Origin: Devosia subaequoris
GTDB lineage: Bacteria > Pseudomonadota > Alphaproteobacteria > Rhizobiales > Devosiaceae
Direction: 5' to 3'
Assembly (NCBI RefSeq): GCF_014197055.1
Contig: NZ_JACIEW010000005.1
Coordinates: forward strand, 62,001 to 126,000
Length of the DNA stretch: 64,000 bases
The first letter of the stretch is position 1; each line of letters starts with the position of its first letter. A program made the translations under genes and the position numbers. The notes beneath the pieces were generated by a model. It saw nothing but the letters and a program-made list of their open reading frames with translations, had not been told where the DNA came from and did no database searches. Of this stretch, positions 8,291 to 16,903 are shown one piece after another.

Positions 8291-8518
8291 CTAGGGCTCT
8301 TCTTTCCCCGTCCTTGCCTCTCGTTCCTGCCAAAGCTCGGTCAGCGACTGGCCCTTGCGGCCCCAATTGTCCGTTTCCACCTCGTCAATGACCACGAAGA
8401 TGTATTCGGGGTTTCGGCCCAATTCCTCGACCAGCACGTCAGTCATACGGCGGATGACAGCTTTTTTCTGTTCGGTCGAGGCAATCCCGTTGGCGATTTC
8501 GAGTCTGACGATCGGCAT
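8291..8518 (-). CDS. 4-oxalocrotonate tautomerase-family protein
   Basis: Small enzyme of 75 aa beginning Met-Pro-Ile; removal of the Met would expose Pro1, the catalytic base of the tautomerase superfamily. The pattern MPIVRLEIANG followed by EQKKAVIRRMTDVLVEELG and YIFVVIDEV is that of 4-OT-like proteins. A PEYIFVVIDEVETDNWG segment supports the 70-75 aa subfamily. It lies 28 bp downstream of a VOC-family gene on the same strand, so the two are probably cotranscribed. The substrate is unknown; no aromatic meta-cleavage genes are nearby. Confidence 0.82.
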   Translation of the reverse strand: MPIVRLEIANGIASTEQKKAVIRRMTDVLVEELGRNPEYIFVVIDEVETDNWGRKGQSLTELWQEREARTGKEEP

Positions 8519-8546
8519 GATGAAGGCCTCCTGGTTGCGCTGGTTT

Positions 8547-8960
8547 TCAGACGGTTGGTTCGACGACCACGGAAGGCGCAGAGCGGGTGTTGGGGCCGTG
8601 AAAGACCGCCTCGATATTGTTGCCGTCGGGGTCGAGGACGAAGCAGGCGTAGTAGCCGGGATGGTAATGGCGCTCGCCGGGCGGGCCGTTGTCCCGGCCG
8701 CCAGCGGCCAGGGCGGCCTTGTAGAAGGCATCGACAGTGGCTCGATCCCTGGCCTGGAAGGCCAGGTGAATATGGCTGGGGGTGGCGCGGGCATTGAGCC
8801 CGTCGACGAAGAGTTCGTCAATCTGGAACCAGCCCTCGCCGCGCGCGGTGAGGGGGATGCCCAGAACCGCCAGGGCTTTCTCATAGAAAAGGCGGGCGGC
8901 GGCGACATTGCGGGCCCGCAAATGGACATGGTCGATCAGGCGGCCGGTGTGAAACTGCAT
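8547..8960 (-). CDS. VOC (glyoxalase/bleomycin resistance) superfamily protein
   Basis: Protein of 137 aa with the two beta-alpha-beta-beta-beta halves of the vicinal oxygen chelate fold: an RLIDHVHLRARNVAAARLFYEKALAVLG start and a second half with ERHYHPGYYACFVLDPDGNNIEAVFHGPN. Candidate metal ligands are His near residues 9-11, His in RHYHPGYY and Glu in NNIEAVFHG. ATG 8960 was chosen over 8984 because AAAGG lies at a good distance. Proteins of this subgroup are often annotated as glyoxalases without proof of substrate. It probably forms an operon with the downstream tautomerase gene. Confidence 0.82.
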   Translation of the reverse strand: MQFHTGRLIDHVHLRARNVAAARLFYEKALAVLGIPLTARGEGWFQIDELFVDGLNARATPSHIHLAFQARDRATVDAFYKAALAAGGRDNGPPGERHYHPGYYACFVLDPDGNNIEAVFHGPNTRSAPSVVVEPTV

Positions 8961-8990
8961 GGGAAAAGACCTTTCGGGCTGCACAAATGA

Positions 8991-9019
8991 AAACCGCCCG
9001 GATCATGCCCGAGCGGTTT
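8991..9019 (-). terminator. Intrinsic terminator after bfr
   Basis: On the minus strand AAACCGC(T)CGG, a 6-8 nt loop and CCG(G)GCGGTTT form a long stem with one internal mismatch, followed by TTTTC. It lies 32 bp past the bacterioferritin stop codon. Confidence 0.65.
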
Positions 9020-9050
9020 ATCATTGTCTGGCAGGAAAATCGGGCAAGGC

Positions 9051-9536
9051 CTATTCGGCGTCGTCGGCCGGGGCGGAATTGAGCTGGCCGTATTTTTCCG
9101 GGCCGATCTTGTCGAGCAGTTCAAGCTGGGTTTCGAGGAAGTCGATATGGCCTTCCTCGTCGGCCAGCAGTTCCTCGAACAGGTTCTTGGAAACGTAATC
9201 GCCCAGTTGTTCGCAAAGTTCGCGGCTGGCCTTATAGGCTGTGCGGGCATCATATTCGCCGGCGAGATCGGCCTCGAGCACTTCCTTGATGGTTTGGCCG
9301 ATGCGCAGGGGCGCAACGCGCTGCAGGTTGGGGTGGCCTTCGAGGAAGATGATGCGTTCGATCAGCTTGTCGGCGTGGTGCATCTCTTCGATAGATTCGG
9401 CGCGTTCCTTGGACGCCAGGCGCTTATAGCCCCAATCGTCCAGCAGGCGGTAATGCACCCAATACTGGTTGACTGCGCCGAGCTCGAGGAAAAGGGCCTC
9501 GTTAAGCCGCTCGATGACTTGTGCTTCGCCTTTCAC
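9051..9536 (-). CDS. bfr: Bacterioferritin
   Basis: Iron-storage protein of 161 aa starting at GTG 9536, with GGAG seven bases upstream. The sequence follows Bfr closely: [31 protein letters not shown] with ferroxidase Glu residues, [16 protein letters not shown] with Glu and His ligands and the haem-binding Met region, then [44 protein letters not shown] with the remaining Glu/His ligands. It assembles as a 24-mer that oxidises Fe(II) and stores it as mineral, with haem between subunits. Its 5' end overlaps the upstream bfd gene by 35 bp in another frame, so translation is probably coupled to the ferredoxin that releases the iron. Confidence 0.93.
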   Translation of the reverse strand: MKGEAQVIERLNEALFLELGAVNQYWVHYRLLDDWGYKRLASKERAESIEEMHHADKLIERIIFLEGHPNLQRVAPLRIGQTIKEVLEADLAGEYDARTAYKASRELCEQLGDYVSKNLFEELLADEEGHIDFLETQLELLDKIGPEKYGQLNSAPADDAE

Positions 9537-9813
9537 GACGTACTCCGTTCCGTTGCTTTTTGAGCTTTTCCAGCCCCGACTGGAGTTCGACCAGTTCGGC
9601 AGGCTGATGGGCTTGCTGTGCGTGATAATTTTCGGTGACGCGGACGATAATGTCCACCACATTCGGGACACAGCCGGAGCATTTCGCACGACGGTTGAGC
9701 TCTGCATAGACCTTTGCGGGCACGACAAGCTGCCACGGATCGGCCTTGAGGAGGTCGAGCACAATGTCCTCGATCTCCTTGCTGGTAATCATGTTGCACT
9801 GGCAGACAAGCAT
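9502..9813 (-). CDS. bfd: Bacterioferritin-associated ferredoxin-like protein
   Basis: Protein of 103 aa with an N-terminal Bfd-type [2Fe-2S] domain: [10 protein letters not shown] gives C4 and C6, and AKCSGCVP gives C45 and C48. Bfd reduces and mobilises iron from bacterioferritin. The spacing between the two Cys pairs is longer than in E. coli Bfd (64 aa in total), and there is an extra basic tail of about 35 residues ([20 protein letters not shown]) that overlaps the start of bfr. Either the tail is real or the stop was lost into the bfr start region. The downstream bfr gene strongly supports the assignment. Confidence 0.82.
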   Translation of the reverse strand: MLVCQCNMITSKEIEDIVLDLLKADPWQLVVPAKVYAELNRRAKCSGCVPNVVDIIVRVTENYHAQQAHQPAELVELQSGLEKLKKQRNGVRRERRSTSHRAA

Positions 9814-9962
9814 GGCGGGGCTATATCAGGTTCTCAACGGGCGGGAATAAACGCCGCTCATTCCTGAATGTCAACGTCATAAATTGCCGCGCGGCTCAAC
9901 TTTGCCCGCACGGCAGCGGACAGAGCGAGGAACGAAACTCATTGGGCGCTGACACGTAATTA

Positions 9963-10853
9963 ATGGACCTCGTTCTCAGGAGCAGACCGATCCAACTCGC
10001 AGATATCATCAGCGCACTGGTCCCCAAGGACGGTTCCTCGCGGCGCGTTGCACAAGGCCTGTCCTATGGAGCAGGGCCGCGCCGGAAACTCGATCTTTAC
10101 CGGCCGCGCCGTCATGGCGAGGGGCCCCTACCAGTGGTGGTGTTCTTTTATGGTGGCGCCTGGAATTCGGGCAGTCGCACGCACTACGGCTTCGCCGCAA
10201 GGGCGCTGGCGGCATTGGGATATCTCGTCGTGGTGCCGGACTATCGGCTGGTGCCGGAAATCGAGTATCCCGCATTTCTTGAAGATTGCGCGGCCGCGGT
10301 GGGCTGGGTCAGCGACAATGCTGCCAGTTATGGTGGCGATCCGGAGCGCCTGGTGCTGGCCGGGCATTCAGCCGGGGCTTACAATGCCGCTTGCCTGGCG
10401 CTCGATCCGCGCTGGCTGGCACCGGCGAAGCGCGCGGCGGTCGTTGGCGTGATCGGGCTGTCCGGACCCTACGACTTTTATCCCTTTGACGGACCGATTT
10501 CGCAGCGCGTGTTCGGCCAGGCAGACAATCCGCGCCAGACGCAGCCGATCCATCATGTCGGGCCCGATGTCGCACCCAAACTGCTGATTACCGGAGGACG
10601 GGATGATCTGGTGCTGCCGCGCAACAGCGTCAATCTGAGTGCTGCGTTGGAGCGGGCCGGTGTGCACAGCAGTCTGCGGCTTTATCCGCGCCTCGGCCAC
10701 GCGGGAACCCTCTTGTGCCTGAGCCTGCCCTTGCGCTGGATGGCGCCGGTTTTGAAAGATTGCCGCGCCTTTCTGGCTGACGTCACAGATCCCGGGATGG
10801 GGCCGGGCGATCCGAGCGCGGGGGAGCATCGCGCCGCAACCGCGCGGCAATGA
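9963..10853 (+). CDS. Alpha/beta hydrolase (carboxylesterase, BD-FAE-like)
   Basis: Soluble hydrolase of 296 aa. The oxyanion segment reads VVVFFYGGAWNSGSR, with Tyr replacing the His of the common HGG motif. The nucleophile elbow is LVLAGHSAGAYNA. The acid and base are probably the Asp in ITGGRDDLVLP and the His in YPRLGHAG. The long N-terminal lead with PRRKLDLYRPR matches carbohydrate-ester and bifunctional feruloyl esterase relatives, but the substrate cannot be assigned. The 3' end overlaps the convergent DUF599 gene by 71 bp, an unusually long tail-to-tail overlap. Confidence 0.85.
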   Translation: MDLVLRSRPIQLADIISALVPKDGSSRRVAQGLSYGAGPRRKLDLYRPRRHGEGPLPVVVFFYGGAWNSGSRTHYGFAARALAALGYLVVVPDYRLVPEIEYPAFLEDCAAAVGWVSDNAASYGGDPERLVLAGHSAGAYNAACLALDPRWLAPAKRAAVVGVIGLSGPYDFYPFDGPISQRVFGQADNPRQTQPIHHVGPDVAPKLLITGGRDDLVLPRNSVNLSAALERAGVHSSLRLYPRLGHAGTLLCLSLPLRWMAPVLKDCRAFLADVTDPGMGPGDPSAGEHRAATARQ

Positions 10854-11508
10854 GCGCGGCGGAGGCGGCCGTGCGGTGCGCCGAAGAAAAGAACTCGCGA
10901 TGCGCCAGGATCAGCACGGTGACCAGGCATACGGCGATGGCCAGCCATTCAGAGACGAACCAGGCAACGGTGGCGACGGAGAAATAATAGGCGCGGATGC
11001 CGGAATTGAAATTGCGCGCGCCCAGCCCGTTCATCTGGGCGATGGCGTCGATTTCCTCTTCGGTGGCGTCGCGATCATGTTCGAGGGCGCCGAGCATGAT
11101 GCAGAAATGGTTGAACTGGCGCAGCGACAGGGTGAAGGCGAAAAAGGCCATGACGAACATGGCGAGCATGACGCCGAGATGGATCTGCACGTCGAGCACC
11201 GAATAGGTGCGTTCAAGCGAGAGGGAATCGAGGGCCTGCATCAGGGTAGGAAGCTGACCGAAGACGGCAAACACCGCCAGCACCAGCAGCACCGAGGTGG
11301 AGGCCAGAAAGCTCACCGAGCCCATGATGTTGCCTGACAGGATGGCGTCGAAGGGGCTTTCGCGCCGGGTGGCATTGGCGACCCAGCGGCGGCGCTGCAT
11401 GTTCATGATGACGGAAAGCGAGGGGCGCGCCCGCTCGATCAGCGGCACGATGATATTGTACGCCAGATAGGCCAGTAGCGGAAAAACCGAGGTGAAGAGG
11501 GTCGTCAA
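10783..11508 (-). CDS. DUF599 family membrane protein
   Basis: Protein of 241 aa starting at TTG 11508 with GGAG upstream. It has about four hydrophobic segments: residues 5-22 (VFPLLAYLAYNIIVPLI), about 65-90 (FLASTSVLLVLAVFAVFG), about 115-137 (IHLGVMLAMFVMAFFAFTLS) and about 185-205. Between them are RRRWVANATRRESPFDAI and the AQMNGLGARNFNSGIRAYYF segment typical of DUF599 (PF04654). The molecular role of the family is unknown. Its last 71 bp overlap the convergent hydrolase gene. Confidence 0.8.
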   Translation of the reverse strand: MTTLFTSVFPLLAYLAYNIIVPLIERARPSLSVIMNMQRRRWVANATRRESPFDAILSGNIMGSVSFLASTSVLLVLAVFAVFGQLPTLMQALDSLSLERTYSVLDVQIHLGVMLAMFVMAFFAFTLSLRQFNHFCIMLGALEHDRDATEEEIDAIAQMNGLGARNFNSGIRAYYFSVATVAWFVSEWLAIAVCLVTVLILAHREFFSSAHRTAASAALIAARLRRDAPPRSDRPAPSRDL

Positions 11509-11581
11509 GGGCTGGCTCCGGCGCTGGGCTGATCGGGCCCGACTATAGCGCCACCACCCGCCTGCACCAGACCGGAAACAG

Positions 11582-11607
11582 AAAATGGGCCGGACGAACC
11601 GGCCCAT
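11582..11607 (-). terminator. Intrinsic terminator after the aldo-keto reductase gene
   Basis: A perfect 9-bp stem (ATGGGCCGG / CCGGCCCAT) with a 5-nt loop is followed on the minus strand by TTTC. It lies 10 bp past the reductase stop codon. Confidence 0.7.
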
Positions 11608-11617
11608 TCGGTGTTCA

Positions 11618-12655
11618 TCAGAGCGGGCGCGGAAAGCGCCGGTGGGTGGCGTCGATATCGGCCAGCACTTCTGGCGACAACGTTACGTCAACGGCGCCGA
11701 GCACCTGGGTGAGCTGCTCGGTGCTGGTGGCCCCGATAATGGTCGAGGTGATGAAGGGCCGGGTGCGGCAGAAGGCAATGGCCATTTGTACCGGGTCGAG
11801 GCCATGGCGCGCGGCGACCTCGTGATAGGCATGGGTGGCGGCGTCGGACTGTTCGTTGAGGCGCCAAAACCCGTTCTGATAATCCTTGCGGCTGCCCTTG
11901 GGGGTAGCGCCGTCGAAATATTTGCCCGAGAGCATGCCGCCGGCCAGCGGCGAATAGGCCAGCAGGCCCACGTCTTCGTGATGGCTCAGTTCAGCCATGT
12001 CGTGATCGAAGATGCGGCGGATCAGGCTATATTCATTCTGCACGGACACGGCGCGGGGCAGGCCCTTTGCCTCGGCCAGGCGCACCCATTGGGCTAGGCC
12101 CCAGGTGGTTTCGTTGGAAAGGCCGAAATGGCGGATCTTGCCCTCACGGACCAGATCGCCCATGGCGCCGAGCACGTCTTCCATGTTGGCCAGGGCGTCG
12201 GCCGTGTCCTGCTTTTCGGGGGCATAGCGCCAGTAACTGTCGAAATTATAATGGCCGCGGCTGGGCCAGTGGATCTGGTAGAGATCGACATAGTCGGTCT
12301 TGAGGCGCTTGAGGCTCCCCTCGATCGCCTCGCGCACCGAGGCGGCGTCCGGGCGGCGGCCATTGCGGATATGGGCATTACCGCCCCCAACGATCTTGGT
12401 GGCCAGCACCCATTTGTCGCGGTCGCCATTGGCGGCAAACCAATTACCGATGATCTCTTCGGTGCGGCCACTGGTTTCCGGGCTGCCGGGGACGGCGTAA
12501 ACTTCGGCGGTATCCATGAAGTTGATGCCGGCATCGCGCACCATGGCGATCTGGGCATGGCCCTCGGCCTCGGTGTTCTGGCTCCCCCAGGTCATGGTGC
12601 CGAGGCAGATATCGGTGACCGAAACGTCTGTGCGGCCGAGCTTTTTCAAGTTCAT
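11618..12655 (-). CDS. tas: NADP(H)-dependent aldo-keto reductase, Tas-like
   Basis: Oxidoreductase of 345 aa, the length of E. coli Tas (346). The sequence shows the AKR tetrad: Asp and Tyr in FMDTAEVYAVP (about D48 and Y53), Lys in WVLATKIVGG and His in LYQIHWPSRG. The loop VPGSPETSGRTEEIIGNWF and the C-terminal cofactor segment ATSTEQLTQVLGAVDV fit Tas and related Kvbeta-like reductases. It reduces carbonyls using NADPH; the physiological substrate is unknown. It is monocistronic with its own terminator. Confidence 0.87.
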   Translation of the reverse strand: MNLKKLGRTDVSVTDICLGTMTWGSQNTEAEGHAQIAMVRDAGINFMDTAEVYAVPGSPETSGRTEEIIGNWFAANGDRDKWVLATKIVGGGNAHIRNGRRPDAASVREAIEGSLKRLKTDYVDLYQIHWPSRGHYNFDSYWRYAPEKQDTADALANMEDVLGAMGDLVREGKIRHFGLSNETTWGLAQWVRLAEAKGLPRAVSVQNEYSLIRRIFDHDMAELSHHEDVGLLAYSPLAGGMLSGKYFDGATPKGSRKDYQNGFWRLNEQSDAATHAYHEVAARHGLDPVQMAIAFCRTRPFITSTIIGATSTEQLTQVLGAVDVTLSPEVLADIDATHRRFPRPL

Positions 12656-12834
12656 ATGCGGTATTCCCTAAGCCCTTGGCGTGAATCGCGGCGGACCCTA
12701 AACCAGCAGGCTCTGGTATGGAAGATGTTCAGCGGCATTTACCGATGAACCAGCTTTTCCACAGGGCTGAGCCCGGCGATCGGGCGCTTTTGTCGGTAGC
12801 GTCAAAAAAGCGTCACGGAAAGCGCTGGAGGGGG

Positions 12835-12863
12835 TTGAGGTCTACCGGTTCACCCCCTATATA
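12835..12863 (+). promoter_or_regulatory. Putative sigma-70 promoter of the initiator tRNA
   Basis: TTGAGG at 12835-12840 and TATATA at 12858-12863 are separated by 17 bp. Transcription would begin about 25-30 bp before the mature tRNA 5' end at 12899. Confidence 0.6.
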
Positions 12864-12898
12864 GCCCTCACACCGCGCCGCAAGGCTCGGATGTTTGA

Positions 12899-12975
<77 letters not shown>

Positions 12976-12978
12976 AAG

Positions 12979-13014
12979 AACCCCAGTAACTCAGTCGAGT
13001 TGCTGGGGTTTTCC
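12979..13014 (+). terminator. Intrinsic terminator of the initiator tRNA
   Basis: A 14-bp stem (AACCCCAGTAACTC with GAGTTGCTGGGGTT, one G-T pair) and 4-nt loop are followed by TTCCTTTT. A close relative of this hairpin recurs at 13814-13845. Confidence 0.85.
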
Positions 13015-13268
13015 TTTTGTGGTTTTGCGGTGCGCGCCGTTTCGGCCCGGGTGTCGAAAACTGGCCGTCTGTTGGCGACTTGGAGCCAGGTTCCGCGCTG
13101 AAAAGCGGTCATTGATAGTAGTTGGGTTGCGTAATACACTTCTGGCGTGGTGTCTGGCTAAGCTTGCTCTCAGCAGCAGACATTCACCTCTGCTGGGAGA
13201 AATCTGGCCTGCGTAGTGCATTCTCTACACCCAACGACAACAAGTCATTCCAAGGGAGGGAATTAGAG

Positions 13269-13682
13269 ATGGTTACCAAGAGCATTGCCGGTTTGGTGTT
13301 GGCTGGAGCACTTTTGTCATCCAGCGCCTATGCAGACGATCACGGCGGATTGCCGGATCAAAGCGTCTTGCCCTCAGATGTCGTGAAGGTCAGCGATGTC
13401 GTTCCCATGATGGGAGAGCACTGGGCCAACCCTGCAAATCTGCCGCTCGGGCCAATTTACTGCGTGCATGAGGGCAAAGTTGTCTGCATCGAGTACATGA
13501 TGTCGCAAGAGGACTTCATGAACGGGACATCATGGACGGATCTCTCCGGGCTGACAGATCTCCCCTCGATCAATCATGTCGATCTGACGTTCGAAGCCGA
13601 AGGGCACGAGGGGTACGAGATTCCTCACTACGACCTGCACATCTACTTCATCTCCCCGGAAGACAAAAAGCAGATCAAATAG
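13269..13682 (+). CDS. Secreted protein of unknown function, possibly DUF5602/TTHB210-like
   Basis: Protein of 137 aa with a clear Sec signal peptide (MVTKSIAGLVLAGALLSSSAYA, cleavage before DDHGG). The mature protein has two Cys (IYCVHEGKVVCIEYM), which could form a disulfide, and a C-terminal IPHYDLHIYFIS segment that recalls DUF5602-type proteins; I am not certain of that family. The start ATG 13269 follows GGGAGGGAATTAGAG. It stands alone between the initiator tRNA terminator and a second, look-alike terminator. No function is assigned. Confidence 0.7.
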   Translation: MVTKSIAGLVLAGALLSSSAYADDHGGLPDQSVLPSDVVKVSDVVPMMGEHWANPANLPLGPIYCVHEGKVVCIEYMMSQEDFMNGTSWTDLSGLTDLPSINHVDLTFEAEGHEGYEIPHYDLHIYFISPEDKKQIK

Positions 13683-13813
13683 GCGCAATGCGTTCTGCGC
13701 GCAGAGGACGTCAGATGCCAGCAGCGAGACGTCCAGCCCATCTGGAACGGTTTCCGAAGCAGATGCTACAGAGAATGCAGGGCCACGATTGCTGCGCGCG
13801 TTCGCACAAAGAG

Positions 13814-13845
13814 AATCCCAGTAACTCAGTTGCTGGGATTTTCGT
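13814..13845 (+). terminator. Intrinsic terminator resembling the tRNA-fMet terminator
   Basis: Stem AATCCCAGTAA / TTGCTGGGATT with loop CTCAG, followed by TTCGTTTTT. The left arm and the preceding CAAAGA nearly repeat the terminator at 12979, suggesting duplication of that segment. Confidence 0.75.
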
Positions 13846-13870
13846 TTTTGCAGCGTAGCTACAGCACTAC

Positions 13871-14992
13871 TTACACCTCGCCCCATATGGCTTCGGCGGT
13901 CTTGACCAGGAGGTCGAGCTTGCGGCGCTGGTCGTCCAGGGTCAGGTCATTGCCTTCCTCGGTCGAGGCAAAGCCGCATTGCGGGGCGATGCCGAGCTGG
14001 TCGAGATCGGCATATTTGCCTGCTTCGTCGAACTTGCGTTTGAGATCGTCGATGTTCTCGAGCTCGGGTGTCTTGGTGGTGATGAAACCGGGCAGCACGC
14101 GCTTGGTGCCCTTGGGCAGCAGGCGCAGCGGCTCGAGACCGCCGGCGCGATCGGTGTCGTATTCCATGAAATAGATATCGACATCGGTCTGGTTGAAAAT
14201 GGCGTCGGCGGCGGGGTCATAGGCGCCTTCGGCCACCCAGGTGGATTTGAAATTGCCCCGGCACATATGCATGCCGATCAACATGTCGTCCGGGCGGTCA
14301 ACAATGGCGTCATGCATCATCTTGGCGTAGCGCCCGATCAGCCAATCGGGGTCTTCGCCATTGGCCTTGCGCTCGGCGCGGATTTTCGGGTCACAGAGAT
14401 AGGCAAAGAAGATGTCGTCCATCTGCAGATAGCGGCAGCCGGCATCGTAGAAAGCCTTGACCGCATCCTTATAGGTGGCGGTGATGGCCTCGAAATAGGC
14501 TTCGGCATCGTGCTTGTATTCACTGACGGCGATATCGTCGTCGGCAATGCGGAAGTGAATGGCGCTGGGGCCGGGAATGGAGATTTTCGGCGTCACCTTG
14601 GTGTTGGCAGCGACGAATTTGTAGTGCTCGAGCATCGGGTGATCGGCGGGGAAGCTGAGCTTGTCGCTGATCACGGGCACGTCCTGCCTGGTGTGGACGC
14701 CGTGAAACTGGATGCCGCCGCCTTCGCGCTGGATCACGTCGAGGCCGTTGAGCATGCCCATGAAGTCGAAATGCCACCAGGCGCGGCGGAATTCACCATC
14801 GGTCACCGCCTTGAGGCCGGCATCTTCCTGCATCCTGATGACATCAATGATCGCCTGATCCTCGATGGCGGCGAGTTCCTCGGCGCTGATCGACCTGTCC
14901 TCGAAGTGGGCCTTGCGGGCCTGCTTGATGCTGTCGGGGCGCAGGAACGAGCCGACGACATCGGCGTGGTAGGGCGGCTTGGCAACGGCCAT
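13871..14992 (-). CDS. MetE C-terminal-domain-like methyltransferase (cobalamin-independent methionine synthase family)
   Basis: Protein of 373 aa, about half the length of full MetE, corresponding to the catalytic barrel alone, as in the YxjG/YxjH group. The zinc set is kept: His and Cys in IGMHMCRGN, Glu in IYFMEYD and Cys in PQCGFAS. The N-terminus has VGSFLRP and VTDGEFRR, also typical. ATG 14992 has GAGAGGAG upstream. Single-domain homologues transfer methyl groups from varied donors to thiols, and the donor is not visible here. It is divergent from a Rieske O-demethylase operon across a 130-bp region with a GntR-type palindrome, so it may handle methyl groups linked to that pathway, or be unrelated. 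Confidence 0.82.
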   Translation of the reverse strand: MAVAKPPYHADVVGSFLRPDSIKQARKAHFEDRSISAEELAAIEDQAIIDVIRMQEDAGLKAVTDGEFRRAWWHFDFMGMLNGLDVIQREGGGIQFHGVHTRQDVPVISDKLSFPADHPMLEHYKFVAANTKVTPKISIPGPSAIHFRIADDDIAVSEYKHDAEAYFEAITATYKDAVKAFYDAGCRYLQMDDIFFAYLCDPKIRAERKANGEDPDWLIGRYAKMMHDAIVDRPDDMLIGMHMCRGNFKSTWVAEGAYDPAADAIFNQTDVDIYFMEYDTDRAGGLEPLRLLPKGTKRVLPGFITTKTPELENIDDLKRKFDEAGKYADLDQLGIAPQCGFASTEEGNDLTLDDQRRKLDLLVKTAEAIWGEV

Positions 14993-15073
14993 GGGAGCTC
15001 CTCTCGGGGGTTCTTGATTTTGCCAGCAGTGATGGCCGCTCGGATCCGGTTTGGCAATGGCCCTCTTGATTTC

Positions 15074-15081
15074 TGTATACA
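15074..15081. promoter_or_regulatory. Candidate GntR operator TGTATACA between MetE-like and vanA-like genes
   Basis: A perfect 8-bp palindrome lies 41 bp before the oxygenase ATG and 81 bp before the divergent MetE-like ATG. FCD-type GntR proteins often bind short GTATAC-centred palindromes, and a GntR gene sits inside this operon. Confidence 0.4.
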
Positions 15082-15122
15082 ACTGGTATTCTTTGGCGCG
15101 AACAAGAGGAGGACTCTGAATC

Positions 15123-16169
15123 ATGGCTGGCCCCACTTTCCCGCTCAATACGTGGTATGCGATTGCCTGGGATGTCGAGGTGAAGCGCGATTTGCTGGCG
15201 CGCACCATCTGCAACAAGCCCGTAGTTCTCTATAGAAAGCAGGATGGGACGGCGGTTGCGCTGGCTGATGCCTGCTGGCACCGGCTGTTACCGCTCTCGA
15301 TGGGCGAGCTCTATGGCGACAATGTCATTTGTGGCTATCACGGCCTGGAATTCGACGATACCGGTCGGTGTGTATACATGCCGTCGCAGGACACCATAAA
15401 TCCCTCAGCCTGCGTCAAATCCTATCCGCTGGTCGAGCGGCACCGATTCATCTGGCTCTGGATGGGCGATCCGGCACTGGCCGATCCCGACCTGGTGCCG
15501 GATCTGCACTGGAACCAGGATCCGAACTGGGCCTCAGACGGCAAATATATCCACGCCAAGTGCGATTATCGCCTGGTGGTCGACAACCTGATGGACCTGA
15601 CGCACGAGACCTATGTGCATGGCTCGTCCATCGGCAATCGCGCGGTGGCGGAAGCGCCTTTCGAGGCCACGCATACCGACCGCACCGCCACGATTACCCG
15701 CTGGATGAAGGATATCGACGCACCGCCGTTCTGGCGCGGGCAGCTGGGTAAGCGGGGCAATGTCGATCGGTGGCAGATCATCAATTTCCAGGCGCCCTCG
15801 ACCATCGCCATCGATGTGGGCGTGGCACTCACCGGCACCGGCGCGCCGGAGGGCGACCGTAGCCAGGGCGTCAATGGTTTCGTGCTCAACACCATGACGC
15901 CGGAAACCGACAAGACCTGCCATTATTTCTGGGCCTTTGCGCGCAATTACAAGCTCGACGAACAGGCGCGCACCCATGATTTGCGCGAGGGCGTCGCCTC
16001 GATTTTCCGCGAAGACGAGCGGATTCTCGAAGCCCAGCAGAAGGCGATCGACGAAAACCCCGATCATGTCATTTACAACCTCAATATCGATGCCGGCTCG
16101 ATGTGGGCCCGTCGGTTGATCGACCGCATGGTCGAGCAAGAAAACGCCGTTCAGGCGGCGGCGGAATGA
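15123..16169 (+). CDS. vanA: Rieske non-haem iron oxygenase, vanillate O-demethylase oxygenase-like (VanA type)
   Basis: Terminal oxygenase of 348 aa. The Rieske [2Fe-2S] ligands are C51/H53 (ACWHRLLPLS) and C70/H73 (ICGYHGLEF). The mononuclear iron ligands are H161 and H166, with bridging D154 or D158, in DNLMDLTHETYVHGSS. Length and the LVERHRFIWLWMGDP segment fit the VanA/DdmC group, which removes O-methyl groups as formaldehyde. The reductase partner is encoded two genes downstream. The stop codon overlaps the GntR start (ATGA). Vanillate is the best-known substrate, but dicamba, syringate and other methoxy-aromatics use close relatives, so the substrate is inferred. Confidence 0.82.
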   Translation: MAGPTFPLNTWYAIAWDVEVKRDLLARTICNKPVVLYRKQDGTAVALADACWHRLLPLSMGELYGDNVICGYHGLEFDDTGRCVYMPSQDTINPSACVKSYPLVERHRFIWLWMGDPALADPDLVPDLHWNQDPNWASDGKYIHAKCDYRLVVDNLMDLTHETYVHGSSIGNRAVAEAPFEATHTDRTATITRWMKDIDAPPFWRGQLGKRGNVDRWQIINFQAPSTIAIDVGVALTGTGAPEGDRSQGVNGFVLNTMTPETDKTCHYFWAFARNYKLDEQARTHDLREGVASIFREDERILEAQQKAIDENPDHVIYNLNIDAGSMWARRLIDRMVEQENAVQAAAE

Positions 16170-16900
16170 GCGGCATGTCGGGCCGGGCAGCCCAGTCACA
16201 ACGCGCCCTGATGGGGGTGCGCGATCTGATCGTCTCGGGAGAATTGCGCGCCGGCACGCGATTGTCCGAGCTGACGCTGGTCGAGCGGTTGGGCATTTCG
16301 CGCACCCCATTGCGGGCGGCTTTGGCGCAACTGGGTCAGGAAGGGCTGGTGGAGGCCATTCCCTCGGGCGGCTATGCGGTGCGCAGCTTTTCGCGCGATG
16401 AAGTGATCGACGCCATCGAATTGCGTGGAACGCTTGAGGGGCTGGCGCTGCGCCTGGCGGCCGAGCGCGGCGTACCTCCGGCGCGAATGGGCGAGTTGAC
16501 GCGGTTGCTTGAAAGCATTGACGAGGCGCTCAAGGGTGATGTCGCCGACATGGACTTTGACGGCTATGTCGATCTCAATGCCGCGTTTCACGAAAAGCTG
16601 TGGGCGCTGGCCAGCCAAACCATCCGCCGAGAGATTGAGCGGGTGACCAGCCTGCCTTTTGCCTCACCCAGCGCGTTTCTGGACAAGCAGGCCAATGTTG
16701 AAGCGTTCCGGCGCTCGCTTTACGGTGCGCAGACCCAACACCGGGCAATGGTGGAGGCCATTTCGCTGCGCGAAGGCAGCCGCGCCGAGGCGCTGGCGCG
16801 CGAGCATGCGCGGCTGGCCCGGCAGAACCTGGAATTCGTGCTCGATCAGGATCGCAGCCTCATCCGCCGCGTGCCGGCACTGTCATTGGTAGTGGGGTAA
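16166..16900 (+). CDS. GntR-family (FCD) regulator of the O-demethylase operon
   Basis: Repressor-type regulator of 244 aa. The winged HTH spans about residues 8-75 (VRDLIVSGELRAGTRLSELT, then LVERLGISRTPLRAALAQLGQEGLVEAIPSGG). An all-helical FCD ligand domain follows, with ELRGTLEGLALRLAAERG, a DLNAAFHEKLWALAS segment carrying metal/ligand residues and QHRAMVEAI. It lies between the oxygenase and reductase genes with a 4-bp overlap upstream and a 3-bp gap downstream, so it is cotranscribed with its presumed targets. VanR of related bacteria plays this role for vanillate. A candidate operator lies before the oxygenase gene. Confidence 0.85.
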   Translation: MSGMSGRAAQSQRALMGVRDLIVSGELRAGTRLSELTLVERLGISRTPLRAALAQLGQEGLVEAIPSGGYAVRSFSRDEVIDAIELRGTLEGLALRLAAERGVPPARMGELTRLLESIDEALKGDVADMDFDGYVDLNAAFHEKLWALASQTIRREIERVTSLPFASPSAFLDKQANVEAFRRSLYGAQTQHRAMVEAISLREGSRAEALAREHARLARQNLEFVLDQDRSLIRRVPALSLVVG

Positions 16901-16903
16901 ATC

